33,459 nt of DNA, taken from Girardia tigrina. Lineage: Eukaryota; Platyhelminthes; Tricladida; Dugesiidae. The notes under the pieces were generated by a model. That model worked only from the letters and a program-made list of their open reading frames with translations. It searched no databases and was not told the origin of the DNA. The stretch lies in NCBI GenBank assembly GCA_001938485.1, contig MQRK01216696.1, positions 10,754 to 44,212 of the forward strand. The letters are read 5' to 3'. Shown here in pieces: positions 1-10,877 of this stretch. The translations under genes and the position numbers were made by a program. Position 1 is the stretch's first letter. Every line of letters starts with the position of its first letter.

Positions 1-3
<3 letters not shown>

Positions 4-36
<33 letters not shown>
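4..36. repeat. (TA)n microsatellite
   Basis: Pure alternating TA tract at the very start of the window. Similar tracts flank the Tc1-like element (4811-4830, 6369-6407) and lie at about 31147-31184. The bases from 37 to 358 look intronic and show no exon that I can defend. Confidence 0.95.
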
Positions 37-37
<1 letters not shown>

Positions 38-358
38 CTAAGAATGTTGTGTATCAGACAGCTTTACAGTAACAGAATTAGTGCTTTTGTGAATTATCCA
101 TTTCACAAAGAAATATGAAGTAGCAAGCACTGAGCTAAATAACATGACTAAAAGACTCATTAAGTATCATTAGCTTGTGTAAGAAGCTTTAATGAAATTC
201 TAGACTCTCGTCATCTCTCAACGTAAGTAATATATTGAACGACCACAGTTAGCTTCGCTTTTATATTATATTTTTAATACTTATTTCATTTAATAAATAC
301 TGATTCTAATAATTACTATTTAAAAATTATTGTTTAATGTTGCTAATAATCTTTACAG

Positions 359-3300
359 GTCTTACACTTATTCAAAATATTCAAAGAGATCTAAAAGTTA
401 TAGAAGTAAATTGGAGAGATTCTAAACTGAAGATAGCTGTTCCAACCTTATTAAATACTGATGTTGAGGTAAATATGATAGTTTGGAATCTTGCTACAAT
501 TTTTTTATGTAGATTATTTAGTTATTTAAAAAAATACTGTTCTAAAAATTAAATTATTAGCACACTAACTTGAGTATTAGACACCAATATGTTGTAAAAT
601 GTATCTAGTATACCTCGATAGTTAGCGTAATTTGTTATCTCGTCAGTAATGAGTTCAAATAAAGTATTGTACAGTTACTTCCGACTTGTACAATGTGTAC
701 ATTTTATTAGAATCACCCTCTAAAGAGGATGTAAAGGGAGAAAAACAGTGTTGAAAACGTAATACATAAAATACCACACTGAAGTACAACATTTAATAAA
801 CATCATTCTTTTCTCTTATAGGTGTAATTACATTTTGATAAAAAAACAACAAAGAAGCTTTTCAAATTGGTTTATGACTGTGTTTGTATTAATCTCATAA
901 ATCAAGAACTTTAAAATAACATGTGGATAATCGATGATTGTGATTACAAATAAAATAATTTAGATAAGACATACCAGAATCGCGGCCTATTTGAAAACTT
1001 TATGCAGCCAAATTGAAATTTTTACCTGTTTTTAATATTATGCAGCACAAATATTTAACATTTTATATGTGATGACAGTTTTATCAAAGTAATTAATTCA
1101 ATTCATCTTAGTAAACTTGAATCGGATTATGTCGATCCTTTTTTATACCATAATTCTGTGGCTAATTCATGAAAGCTGTTTATTGCGGTTGTGAGGAATA
1201 TTTGAATGTTTGAAGTTTTGTGTTTGAATGTGTATGTTGATTTGGAAATGTGTCTCTCCTACCCAGATGGATGATTAATATTTTAATTCTTATTATCTAA
1301 AAATATGTAATGTTTAAATTTATTTTTAATTTAATTTAATTTTAAAATATTAAATAAGTTAATTTATTTTTATAATATTTAATAAATAAATCAAATTAAT
1401 ATTTTTTAATAATCATTTTAATTATTATCCAATAAGTTTTGACTAAATATTTTAATAAAATATTTATTTCCCCATTTACTAAAAGAATAAAGAGAATTAA
1501 TTCATTAATCAATTTCGTTTATAATGCAAATGTACGAAAGTTTTGACAAAGATTGTCTTTAGGACAATCAAAGTTGTTGTTTAAATAAAAATATAAAAAG
1601 TCAAATTGGTGTTCTTAATAGCAGTATTTAAGAATTCAGTGTAGAAATTGTAACTTTATGAACAATAACTGCTATGGTATAATTAAACTTTTGGAATATT
1701 GATGGCTTCTAGATTTAAGTATTTTAAATGATTGCAGTCGAACTGAATGAACTAAAAAATATAAGATGAACATAAATTATACTGATTAATATTAAGATAT
1801 AAAATCCTTTGGAAAGCTTAAGCTTTATGAAAATCACTTATGATCATACAATTCAAGTAATTTCCCATTATTAAAAGTCTATAAAAGTGACCATAAAACT
1901 TGTTCAAGTATTCTATTAAAATCTCAAAATTACTTCAAGAATTCATTAAAAAATTCTTATACTTTCGAAAATAAAAAGAAATTTTCAAAATATTCTTAGC
2001 TCCATTAAATGTAGAAGTGAAATTAGTTCCTCTAAATTTTAAAATGGAACTAATTGAATTAAAATTAAGCATCGAGTTAAAATGGATGTTCGAAGCGAAG
2101 TTCAGAAGTATTTTACAACAATACATCAATATTTTACAACAATAATAATAAGGAATATGAAAACATAAATTCACGGTGCATTCTTGGATCTAGATCGCCA
2201 GTTCTCGAGTCGGATTATTGTTATCGTTGTATCTCTTGTTGCTGTTTCCATTATCATTGCTGATGATAATGTATGAAACTTCAAAATATGTTCTATAATC
2301 AATTTTTTTAAAAGGTTTAAAATAAATTATTTTTCAAAAATATCAAATATTCATCGAAAAGTCGCTTGCGATACAGTCGAATTTTGTCCTCGATTTTCGA
2401 TTTAGCTCTATCGATATCTCTCTCGGATCCCTCGAGAACGATCGAAACTTCGTCGTCTCCGTTTTTCCGCATTCGATGTCTTATTTATTCGACGTCCACA
2501 TTCTTTGGAGTTCTTTTTTATTCGAGATTCACTTTTATTGCTTATCAATCCGAGATGTTGCTATTTCATTTGTCGCCGAGCTTCGGCTGACTGGCATTGG
2601 AATTGAACAAAGTCTCTTTGATACGATGCTCGCATCGCTTTAACAAAAAATGAATGCGAATTGGCAAATCTTTTGATGTCTACGATGGCAAACAGTCTTT
2701 TCGAATACGGTCTAGTTTATTTTCGTACAAACTCATAAGATAGAATATTTACCATTTTCGATTTCAAAATGAGTCGTAACTCTCAAATCTTTGAATCAAT
2801 AAACTTTATTTTTAAAAAGTTGTGCAGTTTCCGCTTAACATATTTAAATAAAAACTCAAAGAAAAGATCTTAATGCCATCAAACTTCTTTCACACCTAGA
2901 ATATAATCTGGAACTTGTGCCATCCATCTATCACCTTTTCCTTTCATGGTACACTTTTTTCAATAATCTGGGTGGCGTCTAATACGGGGATCTAGAATTT
3001 TTTGCCCCTGAAAACAAAGAATGGTAGCACATTGGGATTAAACAACTTGTTAAAGATGAATTCAAGCTATTGATTCAAGTGGTCTTTACTTTGGATCTTG
3101 TTTTTTTTGTTTTTGTAAAATTACTTTGAAATTTAAAAAAAATCCGAACTTGTGGTTCATCTTAATATTTTTGAATAAAGGAGCGTTGAAAATATCTTTA
3201 GTATCATTACCTAAAAATATACATACCTTGTATATGTAAAATTTAACGATAAAGCAGTTTAAATATTTTATGAAAAATATTAGAATTATGCTACTATCTT

Positions 3301-3868
3301 TATTTAAAAATACCATTTTTATCTAACAAGTTTAGTACACCATAGTATAGCGCTGATATGTGTCACAGGTAATTACAAAAATATCATCATATCATGTTCT
3401 TTTTATTTAACGATAATTTTTTGAAACATAAATTTCTTTTCTTAAGGATATTTTATCGTTGGAAGATATCGAAGAAAAACTGAAAAGTTATCTAACTGAT
3501 TTAAATGTAAATTGCTTGATTATGTTGACTTGTGGCAAAGATGTTATTCAGAGACGAGGATATGTTTTATTTTCTAAAGACTTAGAATTAGTAAATAAGG
3601 TGGACAAATAATTTTTAATTTCATGGTGTTATTTATTTCTTTACTCTAATTACAGTTGAGAAATTATTTTCTGTCAGAATGTGAACTAAAAGTTCAACAA
3701 TTCATATCACGTCTCTCGCCAAATATTGTGGCTTTCACAGAAAATAATTTAGCAACAACACGAAAAGTATTTATTCCAATCTTGGAAAACTATTTTGCCG
3801 AGGAATCAAGACTTCAATATCAATCAAATAATTGCAATATTAATGAAGACATATTTGTAATATTTTAA
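359..3868 (+). CDS. Prune-like DHH phosphoesterase, C-terminal DHHA2 region (3 exons, 5' end outside window)
   Basis: Three exons chain in compatible phase: 359-468 (acceptor TTTACAG, donor GAG|GTAAAT), 3447-3599 (acceptor TTCTTAAG, donor AAG|GTGGAC) and 3656 onward (acceptor ATTACAG). The last either ends at a donor GTAATA after 3856 or runs three codons to TAA at 3866-3868. The spliced protein opens with a RDLKVIEV stretch, continues with LKIAVPTLL and NCLIMLTCGKD, then VLFSKDLELVNKL, and ends with TTRKVFIPILENYF. This order and spacing resemble the DHHA2 domain of Prune and exopolyphosphatase-type DHH enzymes, including the final 'R K x x P x L' helix known in animal Prune proteins. Members hydrolyse short-chain polyphosphate or cyclic nucleotides in the cytoplasm. 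The metal-binding DHH domain would lie upstream of this window, so activity cannot be judged. Family assignment is by eye; the exon structure is firmer than the name. Confidence 0.6.
1190..1440 (+). repeat. Dispersed solo-LTR-like repeat, copy 1
   Basis: Begins TGTGAGGAATATTTG and carries the most conserved block of the family, a CTCTCC(T)ACCCAGATGG core followed by an ATTAATATTTTAATT-like stretch and a long AT tail. Homologous copies start at 15104 and about 30717 in the same orientation. The TG start and lack of coding content suggest an LTR left behind by recombination, but no matching target duplication was established. Confidence 0.5.
2251..2349 (-). repeat. Inverted copy of a dispersed AT-rich repeat
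   Basis: The reverse complement of this segment matches 10549-10645 at roughly 90% by eye, including GAACATATTTTGAAGTTTC and the following CATTATCATCA. A more diverged copy lies near 10195-10290. No coding content or terminal repeat was seen. Confidence 0.6.
2317..2472 (-). CDS. Short unidentified reading frame in a GC-rich patch (possible KH-like fragment)
   Basis: A 51-codon frame from ATG 2470-2472 to TAA 2317-2319, in a patch (about 2350-2700) clearly richer in G+C than its surroundings. It contains the segment VLEGSERDIDRAKSKIED, whose strand-turn-helix pattern resembles the end of a KH RNA-binding domain, followed by a basic RLYRKRLF stretch. A stop sits four codons upstream of the ATG, and a second open stretch in another minus frame continues toward 2700. 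The 3' end runs into the dispersed repeat at 2251-2349. It could be a degraded gene, an exon of an antisense gene, or chance. Confidence 0.25.
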   Translation of the reverse strand: MRKNGDDEVSIVLEGSERDIDRAKSKIEDKIRLYRKRLFDEYLIFLKNNLF

Positions 3869-4117
3869 TTTTTTATATGATATTTAATTATATTTTAAAT
3901 ATTATATAATTTAATTTATTTTTGTATTGAAATATATTTTTTATTTTCCTAAAGTTTTAAACTAATGATGTACTTTTAATTATCCTTTACTATCAAAATA
4001 GTTTTAATTTCTGAACATAGATATTTGTTATATGTTTTGTTATTTTTATTTCAGGATTCATAATTGTTTATTTACAAAAAGTATTTTTTTAGTAATAATA
4101 TTATATGTACTCCAAAA

Positions 4118-4800
4118 CTTCTAATAATCCCCCTGGGGGATTATTCTATTTTTTTAAAAAAAGTTTGAAAAACAAGAACATGGGGAATTATTAGATATCT
4201 TTAAAAATCAAAAAATTTTTTATAAAATCAAATTCATTCATCAATTTCTGAATAGCTAGATTCCGAATAGTCCTCATCAACAAGAACTTGATGATTTATA
4301 GTGGCACAATATTTTGTTCTAAATTTGTTACCAAATGGCGCATCTTTGGCAAAGAGCAAGCTCATTTGTATTCGATGTTTGGTTCATCCCACATTGCCAG
4401 TTCTGCTTACCAAAAATGGCCCACTAGGCATTTGTATTCGATGTACACCTCCAACAAAAATATTAAAGAGAGGCGCACTTCGAACCCATTTAAGCTTTGA
4501 GAATAAGTTGAGAGCATTTCGCCCCAATACTTCTAATCATTCACTTTACCACGTTCATCTAAGAAACATGAATGAAAACTTTATAATCAGCTCTTTTGAA
4601 AGAGTATCCATAGCAATATTAACCCATTTTGAAATCAGCTCGCATGGCTTGGTTTAATAAGTCTATTAATAATTAAAAAAAATTCCGCGTATGGAATTAT
4701 TAGAAATGGGTGATTATTCTGGAGAAAAAAATTGGTCAGAAAAAATACGTGTACTGGGGGATTATTAGAAGATGGGGATTATTAGAAGGATTATTAAATA
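4118..4800 (-). mobile_element. Pogo/Tigger-type DNA transposon relic
   Basis: Bounded by inverted copies of TTCTAATAATCCCC: inward at 4119-4133, and as its complement at 4756-4770, with a further direct copy at about 4775-4788. The left end also forms a perfect 23-base hairpin at 4123-4145. The minus strand from about 4657 reads ELISKWVNIAMDTLSKEL followed by an IIKVF-like stretch, matching the 'W-x-x-A-W-x-x-I-x-x-E-x-I-x-x-S-F' helix near the end of pogo/CENP-B-type DDE transposases. An acidic serine-rich tail follows near 4270. Stops and frame changes interrupt it, and only the C-terminal part is present. Confidence 0.5.
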
Positions 4801-4926
4801 TATGTTAAATCGTATATATATATATATATACAGTACGGATAAAATTAACCGGGACAAGCCTAAAATTTCATTTTCCCCCCAACAAAAACATATTACAAAT
4901 GAAATCCAAGCAAGCAGGTGTTTATT

Positions 4927-6025
4927 TTATAGGAAACTGGGACCCCAACGACTGTTTAACAGTTTATGGATTCTTTCAGGCATATTTGAGCAGAATGACA
5001 CGCACAGGTTATGAATGTCACTGTAATTGTACCAAAGGTGTTGAGCTTGCGCAATCAATTCTTCAACTGTGGAGTAGCTGCCAACCTTGTAAACTTTCCG
5101 TTTCAGCATGCCCCATACATTCTCATTGAGGCTAACATCCGGTGAGTTGGGCGCACAATCAAGGAGCTGGATGCCTTGCTGATGGAAGAAGGCCATGATT
5201 CGCTCTGCCTTGTGGCAAGGCACGTTATCCTGTTGAAACTCCCATGGGCTGTTGGGAAACCACGTGGCAACCTGCGGTAGGAAATATTGCTGCAGAAGGT
5301 TGACATACCTTTCAGCATTCAGAGTGCCTTGAACGGGGACGAGGCAGCCAGGCCTTTCGCAGATATGATTCCCCAAAACATCACCTTCCGGGCGAATGTG
5401 ACGTTCCGGACAGTGTGGACCTCACGGATGCGGCAATCCTTTGAACGTCGAACGAATGGTTTTGCTTTGTGCCCCAATTCCACCGTCGTCTCGTCACTGA
5501 ATATGACCTGTACAGTAAGGGTTGGGACCAGCAGTGACATGAGAATAAGGTAAGCAATGAAAATTAAATGAAATTTCGCTTACTTGACTCCAGTCATCCT
5601 CGTCTTACACCGCACGCACGTGAGCCCATTGGTGCCTATCTTTTTTGCGGTTGGTGTTAAGGAAGGGAATCCAAAGTGGTCGATAGGCATACAGGTCACA
5701 TTTTCTTAGGAGTTGCTTCACTGTGTCGAGGCACACACTCGAGCCAATGCTGCCAATGCTGATGCGCATTTCCTGAGCAGTCTTCGTTGGAAACTTCTTA
5801 GCTTCCCGAACGATAAGACTCTTAAAATGCCTGGTCAACTTCTCCTTCCTGCCGCAATGTCCCTTTCGTCCACTCTGCGCTTTCTGTAGAATTCCATCTC
5901 GTAATGATACGATTCACAGCACTCTTAGATAAATTCAAATCTGTAGCTATCTCGCGTTTCGTCTTACTGGTGTGCAAGTACAATGCAATCACTCGCTCTC
6001 GATCCCCTAATGTGGTATCACTCAT
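4927..6025 (-). pseudogene. Tc1-like transposase (DD34E), intron-bearing, frameshifted
   Basis: The likely start is the ATG at 6023-6025 (MSDTTLGDRERVIAL), opening a paired helix-turn-helix region (KTKREIATDLNLSKSAVNRI). Catalytic motifs follow in order: VIFSDETTVELG (first D), QQDNVPCHKAER (second D) and NSPDVSLNENVWG (E). Exactly 34 residues separate the second D from the E, the Tc1 signature. A 76-base intron at 5508-5583 (GTAAGC...TACAG) joins DDWSQ to VIFSDE in frame. Three lesions break the gene: a frameshift near 5880-5905, an in-frame TAA at 5605-5607, and a frameshift near 5350 just after the FWG motif. The catalytic triad is otherwise preserved, so the element decayed recently. The final codon is the stop at 4927-4929. 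Confidence 0.9.
5508..5583 (-). other. Intron within the Tc1-like transposase gene
   Basis: Canonical GTAAGC donor and TACAG acceptor. Removing it restores the reading frame exactly at the QVIFSDE junction, where Tc1 transposases are continuous. It is AT-rich compared with the neighbouring coding sequence. Confidence 0.75.
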
Positions 6026-6365
6026 TGTGCCTGGAGAACAGAATGACAAATAATGGCTTTCTGAGAATTCTATTTATAGACTCCACATACCCAATAACAG
6101 ACATAATGTACTGGCGTGTAGTGTGCATGTGTCATTACTTACAGTATCCTTTGGCTTCTTTTTTAGGCTTTTTGTGTGTGCATGTGAGTTCATTTACTTG
6201 GCTTTGACTATTACTCGTGTGTGTGCATGTGCGTGTGAGAAAGAGCAACACAGGTAGTAGAAACACATGTCATGTGCAGTGTGCTTTCCCTCTGTACAAC
6301 AGGTGTGAACATGGTTTTGTGGAAAAAATGAAATTTTAGGCTTGTCCAGGTTAATTTTATCCGTA

Positions 6366-6407
<42 letters not shown>

Positions 6408-6410
<3 letters not shown>

Positions 6411-6887
6411 CATATAACTCCTTTAACAATGACATTTTTAATAAATAATAAATCATATCAACATTTCGATCAATAAACCTCATGTAAAATTCCCTCAAAC
6501 ATCTTTTCTTTTTTTTAAACCAGGTTAATAAAAATTAGTATTACAATTAGTATTAGTATTTGAGCTTCAAATCGGAGAATTCTTAAATTCTGGAAAGATT
6601 ATTTTTTAGCAGTAAAATCATTTTTATTGTAGTATTTACTTTTTCTATCCAAAAAAATATACGACTGAACAGATAGATGTATCTCGGGTTCCGTATTGTT
6701 AAGTGATATTAAATCGATATTGCTTTTTCAAAATTTATTGATTTCTCAAAAGCTTTACATTGAGAATCATTCAAATTTTGATCTATCCGTCACTGACGAT
6801 TAGATTTTAAGATTTTTCAACAATTCATTTAATCAGACTATTTCAGGTTTTATAATACTAATGAAATATAGATATTTAACATTGGAC
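6408..6887. other. AT-rich DNA without recognised features
   Basis: Lies between the Tc1-like element and the palindrome. No open frame, repeat end or RNA gene could be supported. Confidence 0.6.
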
Positions 6888-8275
6888 ATATAAAAATTTA
6901 AAAATATTTTTAATATAATTTATTTATTTATTCTTATATAAACATATTTTTGTCTATAGTTATAACAGGTTTTTGACACATTCATAAAATAGTAGTAAAA
7001 TCAGTTATTTGAGCAATAGTTAACGTTTTATAATACCAATAAAATCAACAAAAAATTATTATATCTATCAAAATTAAATTAAGGTCTCTGCACCGTAAGA
7101 GGAATTATTTTATCAAGACATTTTAATATCTCTCTATACAGAAACGTTTTTTGCACGTATAGTCTTGTCAGTTGGTGTTTAATATAAATGTTTTATGCAG
7201 AATATTAACGACAATTTTCAAAGAAAATTTCCGAATAACTTCCCTCTATATTTTTCATGCTTTCATTCTTATATTAACATGCGCGACCTAGATATCTCAC
7301 TTTAGATGGTTGAGCAAAAAATGTTGAAGTAAGATTTACTATGTATGGTAGATGATCAACACTAGAAACCTAGAGGTTGCAACTGCATTTTGGTTTTCGG
7401 TGGTATCTTTGAAAAGAAGATATTTTTAGATACCTACTGTCGAANNGTNNNTNNCNNCNGNAATNNNNTNAATTTATCNATCNNAAATCATTTCGGTAAA
7501 NTATCAANTNNNTGATCATNNNTAANANANTATATATCATNTGNCNGATCGTTTNTTGTATANNNTGNTNCANANNNTNNATNNANNNTNTGNANCANNN
7601 TATACAANAAACGATCNGNCANATGATATATANTNTNTTANNNATGATCANNNANTTGATANTTTACCGAAATGATTTNNGATNGATAAATTNANNNNAT
7701 TNCNGNNGNNANNNACNNTTCGACAGTAGGTATCTAAAAATATCTTCTTTTCAAAGATACCACCGAAAACCAAAATGCAGTTGCAACCTCTAGGTTTCTA
7801 GTGTTGATCATCTACCATACATAGTAAATCTTACTTCAACATTTTTTGCTCAACCATCTAAAGTGAGATATCTAGGTCGCGCATGTTAATATAAGAATGA
7901 AAGCATGAAAAATATAGAGGGAAGTTATTCGGAAATTTTCTTTGAAAATTGTCGTTAATATTCTGCATAAAACATTTATATTAAACACCAACTGACAAGA
8001 CTATACGTGCAAAAAACGTTTCTGTATAGAGAGATATTAAAATGTCTTGATAAAATAATTCCTCTTACGGTGCAGAGACCTTAATTTAATTTTGATAGAT
8101 ATAATAATTTTTTGTTGATTTTATTGGTATTATAAAACGTTAACTATTGCTCAAATAACTGATTTTACTACTATTTTATGAATGTGTCAAAAACCTGTTA
8201 TAACTATAGACAAAAATATGTTTATATAAGAATAAATAAATAAATTATATTAAAAATATTTTTAAACTTTTATAT
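6888..8275. repeat. 1.39-kb near-perfect palindrome centred at 7581/7582
   Basis: Every position i from about 6888 to 7581 is the complement of position 15163-i, with one mismatch noted near the outer edge (6896/8267). The outer roughly 550 bases of each arm contain no Ns. The inner 278 bases (7445-7718) contain many single Ns, and each N has an N as its mirror partner. The arms hold no convincing coding sequence. The outer tips read TATAAAA(T)TTTAAA on one side and its complement on the other. It may be a foldback transposon, a hairpin-forming inverted duplication, or an assembly product. Confidence 0.9.
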
Positions 8276-8333
8276 AGCATATTTGTCTTAAAAAATTCCA
8301 ATAAATTTTTTAAATTTTAATGAGGTTTTTCCG

Positions 8334-8678
8334 TTATTTCCAAAGTATGGTAAAAATCTTTGAATACCAAGTGGTCAGGAAGCCGTGTCTCCACGTTATT
8401 TTAGGAAGAGAGGTGGACAGAAAACGGTAATAATCGCCTTTCATTTTATGAATTTCCTCTAGCGTCTCATCATCAATCTCCAAAGTCGTCACTCTTTCCT
8501 CTACATCACTCAAAGCCATATTTAAATGTGAATCAAAAGCATTTAATTTGCCTCGTAATTCTCTATCGTTTTTTATTTTAACGTAAATTCGCTCATTTAA
8601 GCTCAATCGAATCAGATCGAGTGGCTCATCGATTACGGAAATGTCAGAATTTAAAACGTCGCCAGAAATCGGATCCAT
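8334..8678 (-). CDS. LSM3: U6 snRNA-associated Sm-like protein LSm3, C-terminus divergent
   Basis: LSm3 is a subunit of the Lsm1-7 and Lsm2-8 rings in mRNA decay and U6 snRNP function. The ATG at 8676-8678 opens 114 codons ending at TAA 8334-8336. Residues about 18-80 match LSm3 closely: [18 protein letters not shown], then [18 protein letters not shown], then [20 protein letters not shown]. This covers the whole Sm1 motif. The expected Sm2 segment (a 'PMLFVRGDGV'-like strand) is missing. After EEIHK the frame continues into an unrelated roughly 35-residue tail, while a frame shifted by one base gives NERRLLPF before a stop. Either the last exon lies elsewhere, or the copy is frameshifted or retroposed. 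It has no intron and stops 58 bases from the palindrome edge. Confidence 0.85.
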   Translation of the reverse strand: MDPISGDVLNSDISVIDEPLDLIRLSLNERIYVKIKNDRELRGKLNAFDSHLNMALSDVEERVTTLEIDDETLEEIHKMKGDYYRFLSTSLPKITWRHGFLTTWYSKIFTILWK

Positions 8679-10705
8679 TTAAATTTCGTTTATCAATTTA
8701 TTCTTTTCTTTTTTTTTTAATTGAAAATTAAATCTTTTATTTTTTTTATGAAACTTTTCCTTTTTAATTCAAAACTCAAAAAAAGAAACGATTTGCCACT
8801 GAAAAATTCAAAACACTTTCAAAAATTGGTATTGAAAAAATTGGCATAAGACAAATTGAAAATTGTTAATTGTGATTATAATTCACAAATTAACACACAT
8901 AGCACACACACTTAATTAACACACATACTTAAACCAATCACATTCCACATTAAACAAAACATGCATACACACTTACATGCAATCCCAAGGTTCATTCAAT
9001 CAAATTACATTACATAATAACTTACTTACCAGGCAGACATTAACCGCAATCAGAACAAAACAAAAATGAGGCTCACCATTCATAATTTACATTTTAGATT
9101 CGACTTCATTCGCATAAAAATAAAACTATAATTCGTTGAAATTGCTTGTAAATTCAATCGAAACTATTTTATCAAATGAAGAATTGTTTACTTTATTTTT
9201 CGACTTAATCATTTATTTAAATTATTTATTTTATTTATTAATTTTTATTTAATTTAATTTCTTTTATTTAATTGGTTAATTTATTAATTTAATTATTTAA
9301 TTATATATTTTATTTATCAATTCCTAAAAATGGAAAAAATGTTCGGTCAAATCGGCAATTCTCCGCTCCACCAAGTATAAAATATAACTATATCATAATA
9401 ACTATAACTATATCATATGGTTGGCCATAGTCATTTGATCTAATCATAACACATAAATTACGGTTTGTCTGAAACTGATCGAAATAAAGGATTTTTAGCA
9501 CATTTTGAGAAGGGTTCACTGAATAAATTTCCTTTTTTAGTTGTTGTTTTTAACTTTAAAAAATATTAATATAATATATTAAATTAAAAGTATCTACTAA
9601 AAATCCACTTTGAGCATTTCTTTAAAAGTCGTAAAGTAAAATGTAAAATGAATTATGCTTCCCTATGTAAAATTCTGCTATTATTTTTTTCGATGTTTTT
9701 TGTCAAATTGTATCTGAAGCAATGCTGTATTGAGATACAGAATCAAAAGAAGTCATTCATCAAGTGATGGAAAATCCGAAAATCCATATTAATTATAACT
9801 ATTAAAATTTTAAATATTAAGAAAATAAATAATTAAGCTGTGAGTTCTGGATAAAAGTCAGTAACTTCTATAGAATTGTTTTTCATATTAATTATGACAT
9901 TTATTATGTGTTAACCTTTGATCTTATTATAGCTTATTTAAGATTAATGTACGATTTATATTCCGATGATCATTTGACTTTGCAATAATAGTCTTAGAAA
10001 AATTTAAATAAACACTTCTAAAATATTACGTTATCAGATCTTGACATTTATTTACAGTTACATAAAATATGTTTTAAATGGTTAATTTATGATCTAAATC
10101 ATTTTTTTAGATTTTGTATAAAAATTCTTATGTATTTCTTGTTTTTTGATTTGAATTCTAAATTGTTAATAAATTGTATTAAAATGATTGTAAGGATTTT
10201 TCAAATTTCATTTTTAAACATGTTTCAAAGTTTCACTCCTTCATCAGTAATAATAATTTTATATTTGTTAGTTTTAATGCATTGATGTTTTTAGTTTTTT
10301 AATAATTTAAGATATTATTGGATAATAATGGCGAAATATTTTTATATTTAATTTAACATTTTAAGATTTTAAAGGGATTTACTTGCTCCAAACTCATCCC
10401 TTGAAACAGTAGAAAATTTCTTTTACAATATAACCAATGATCAAGAACCATACTCGATCGACTCAATTGTAAATGCTCACAAATCCTGGTTTTGAGATGA
10501 CAATTTGTGTGTGTGTATTATGTATATTATTGAGTCTTGAGAACATTAATTTGATATTTTTGAAAAATAATTTATTTTAAGCTTTTTAAAGAAATTGATT
10601 ATTGAACATATTTTGAAGTTTCATACATTATCATCAATAATAACTTAATTTGCAAAATATTTTAATGTTATTGAATCCTTATTCAAATATTTTACTAATT
10701 ACTAA
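8679..10705. other. AT-rich intergenic DNA with dispersed repeats
   Basis: Contains a CA-rich stretch (about 8880-9010) and the two diverged direct copies of the repeat seen at 2251-2349 (about 10195-10290 and 10549-10645). No coding region was supported. Immediately 5' of LSM3 (8679-8760) is a run of T/A tracts without a recognisable promoter motif. Confidence 0.5.
10549..10645 (+). repeat. Dispersed AT-rich repeat
   Basis: Direct-orientation partner of the inverted copy at 2251-2349, sharing GAACATATTTTGAAGTTTC and flanks. It lies 60 bases upstream of the first LTR retrotransposon. Confidence 0.6.
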
Positions 10706-10844
10706 TGTGAAATAATTAACAGTAACTATGTCAGTGTTATAAATTAAGTTAGGGTTGTTTTAACGAAGTGTGTAAATCGACAGATTTGAATTATTTAGGA
10801 TTACCGGCTCGAGAACTTGGTTTTATTAATCTCGATATCTCCCA
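10706..10844 (+). repeat. Left LTR of TE1
   Basis: 139 bases from TGTGAAATAATTAACAG to ATCTCCCA. It aligns to the right LTR through the shared block GTGTGTAAATCGACAG and the following GATTACCGGCTCG, but the two LTRs differ by several substitutions and indels, so the insertion is not new. It is followed by AGATATCGTGGC, a degenerate form of the candidate primer site described at 19061. Confidence 0.85.
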
Positions 10845-10877
10845 AGATATCGTGGCTCTAAGAAGACGTTAAAGATA

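Larger units (their letters stand above)
469..3446 (+). other. Long AT-rich intron of the Prune-like gene
   Basis: Runs from donor GTAAAT at 469 to acceptor AAG at 3444-3446. It holds one solo-LTR-like repeat (about 1190-1440), an inverted dispersed repeat (2251-2349) and a GC-richer patch with a short minus-strand frame (2317-2700). The rest is AT-rich DNA with no supported gene. Confidence 0.5.
4831..6368 (-). mobile_element. Tc1-like element, complete ends, 1538 bp
   Basis: Begins CAGTACGGATAAAATTAACC and ends with its inverted complement. The inverted match extends about 45 bases with one substitution at base 21 and small differences at the inner edge. Both ends abut TA dinucleotides inside a TA microsatellite, as expected for Tc1/mariner integration. 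One transposase gene lies inside on the minus strand. The element is G+C-richer than the flanking DNA, which suggests a comparatively recent arrival. Confidence 0.93.

Noticed and set aside
3086-3316. Minus-strand 76-residue frame in the Prune-like intron
   Set aside because: Low-complexity Phe/Ile/Lys-rich translation typical of AT-rich noncoding DNA.
5287-5553. + strand frame inside the Tc1-like element
   Set aside because: Antisense to the transposase gene and without recognisable motifs.
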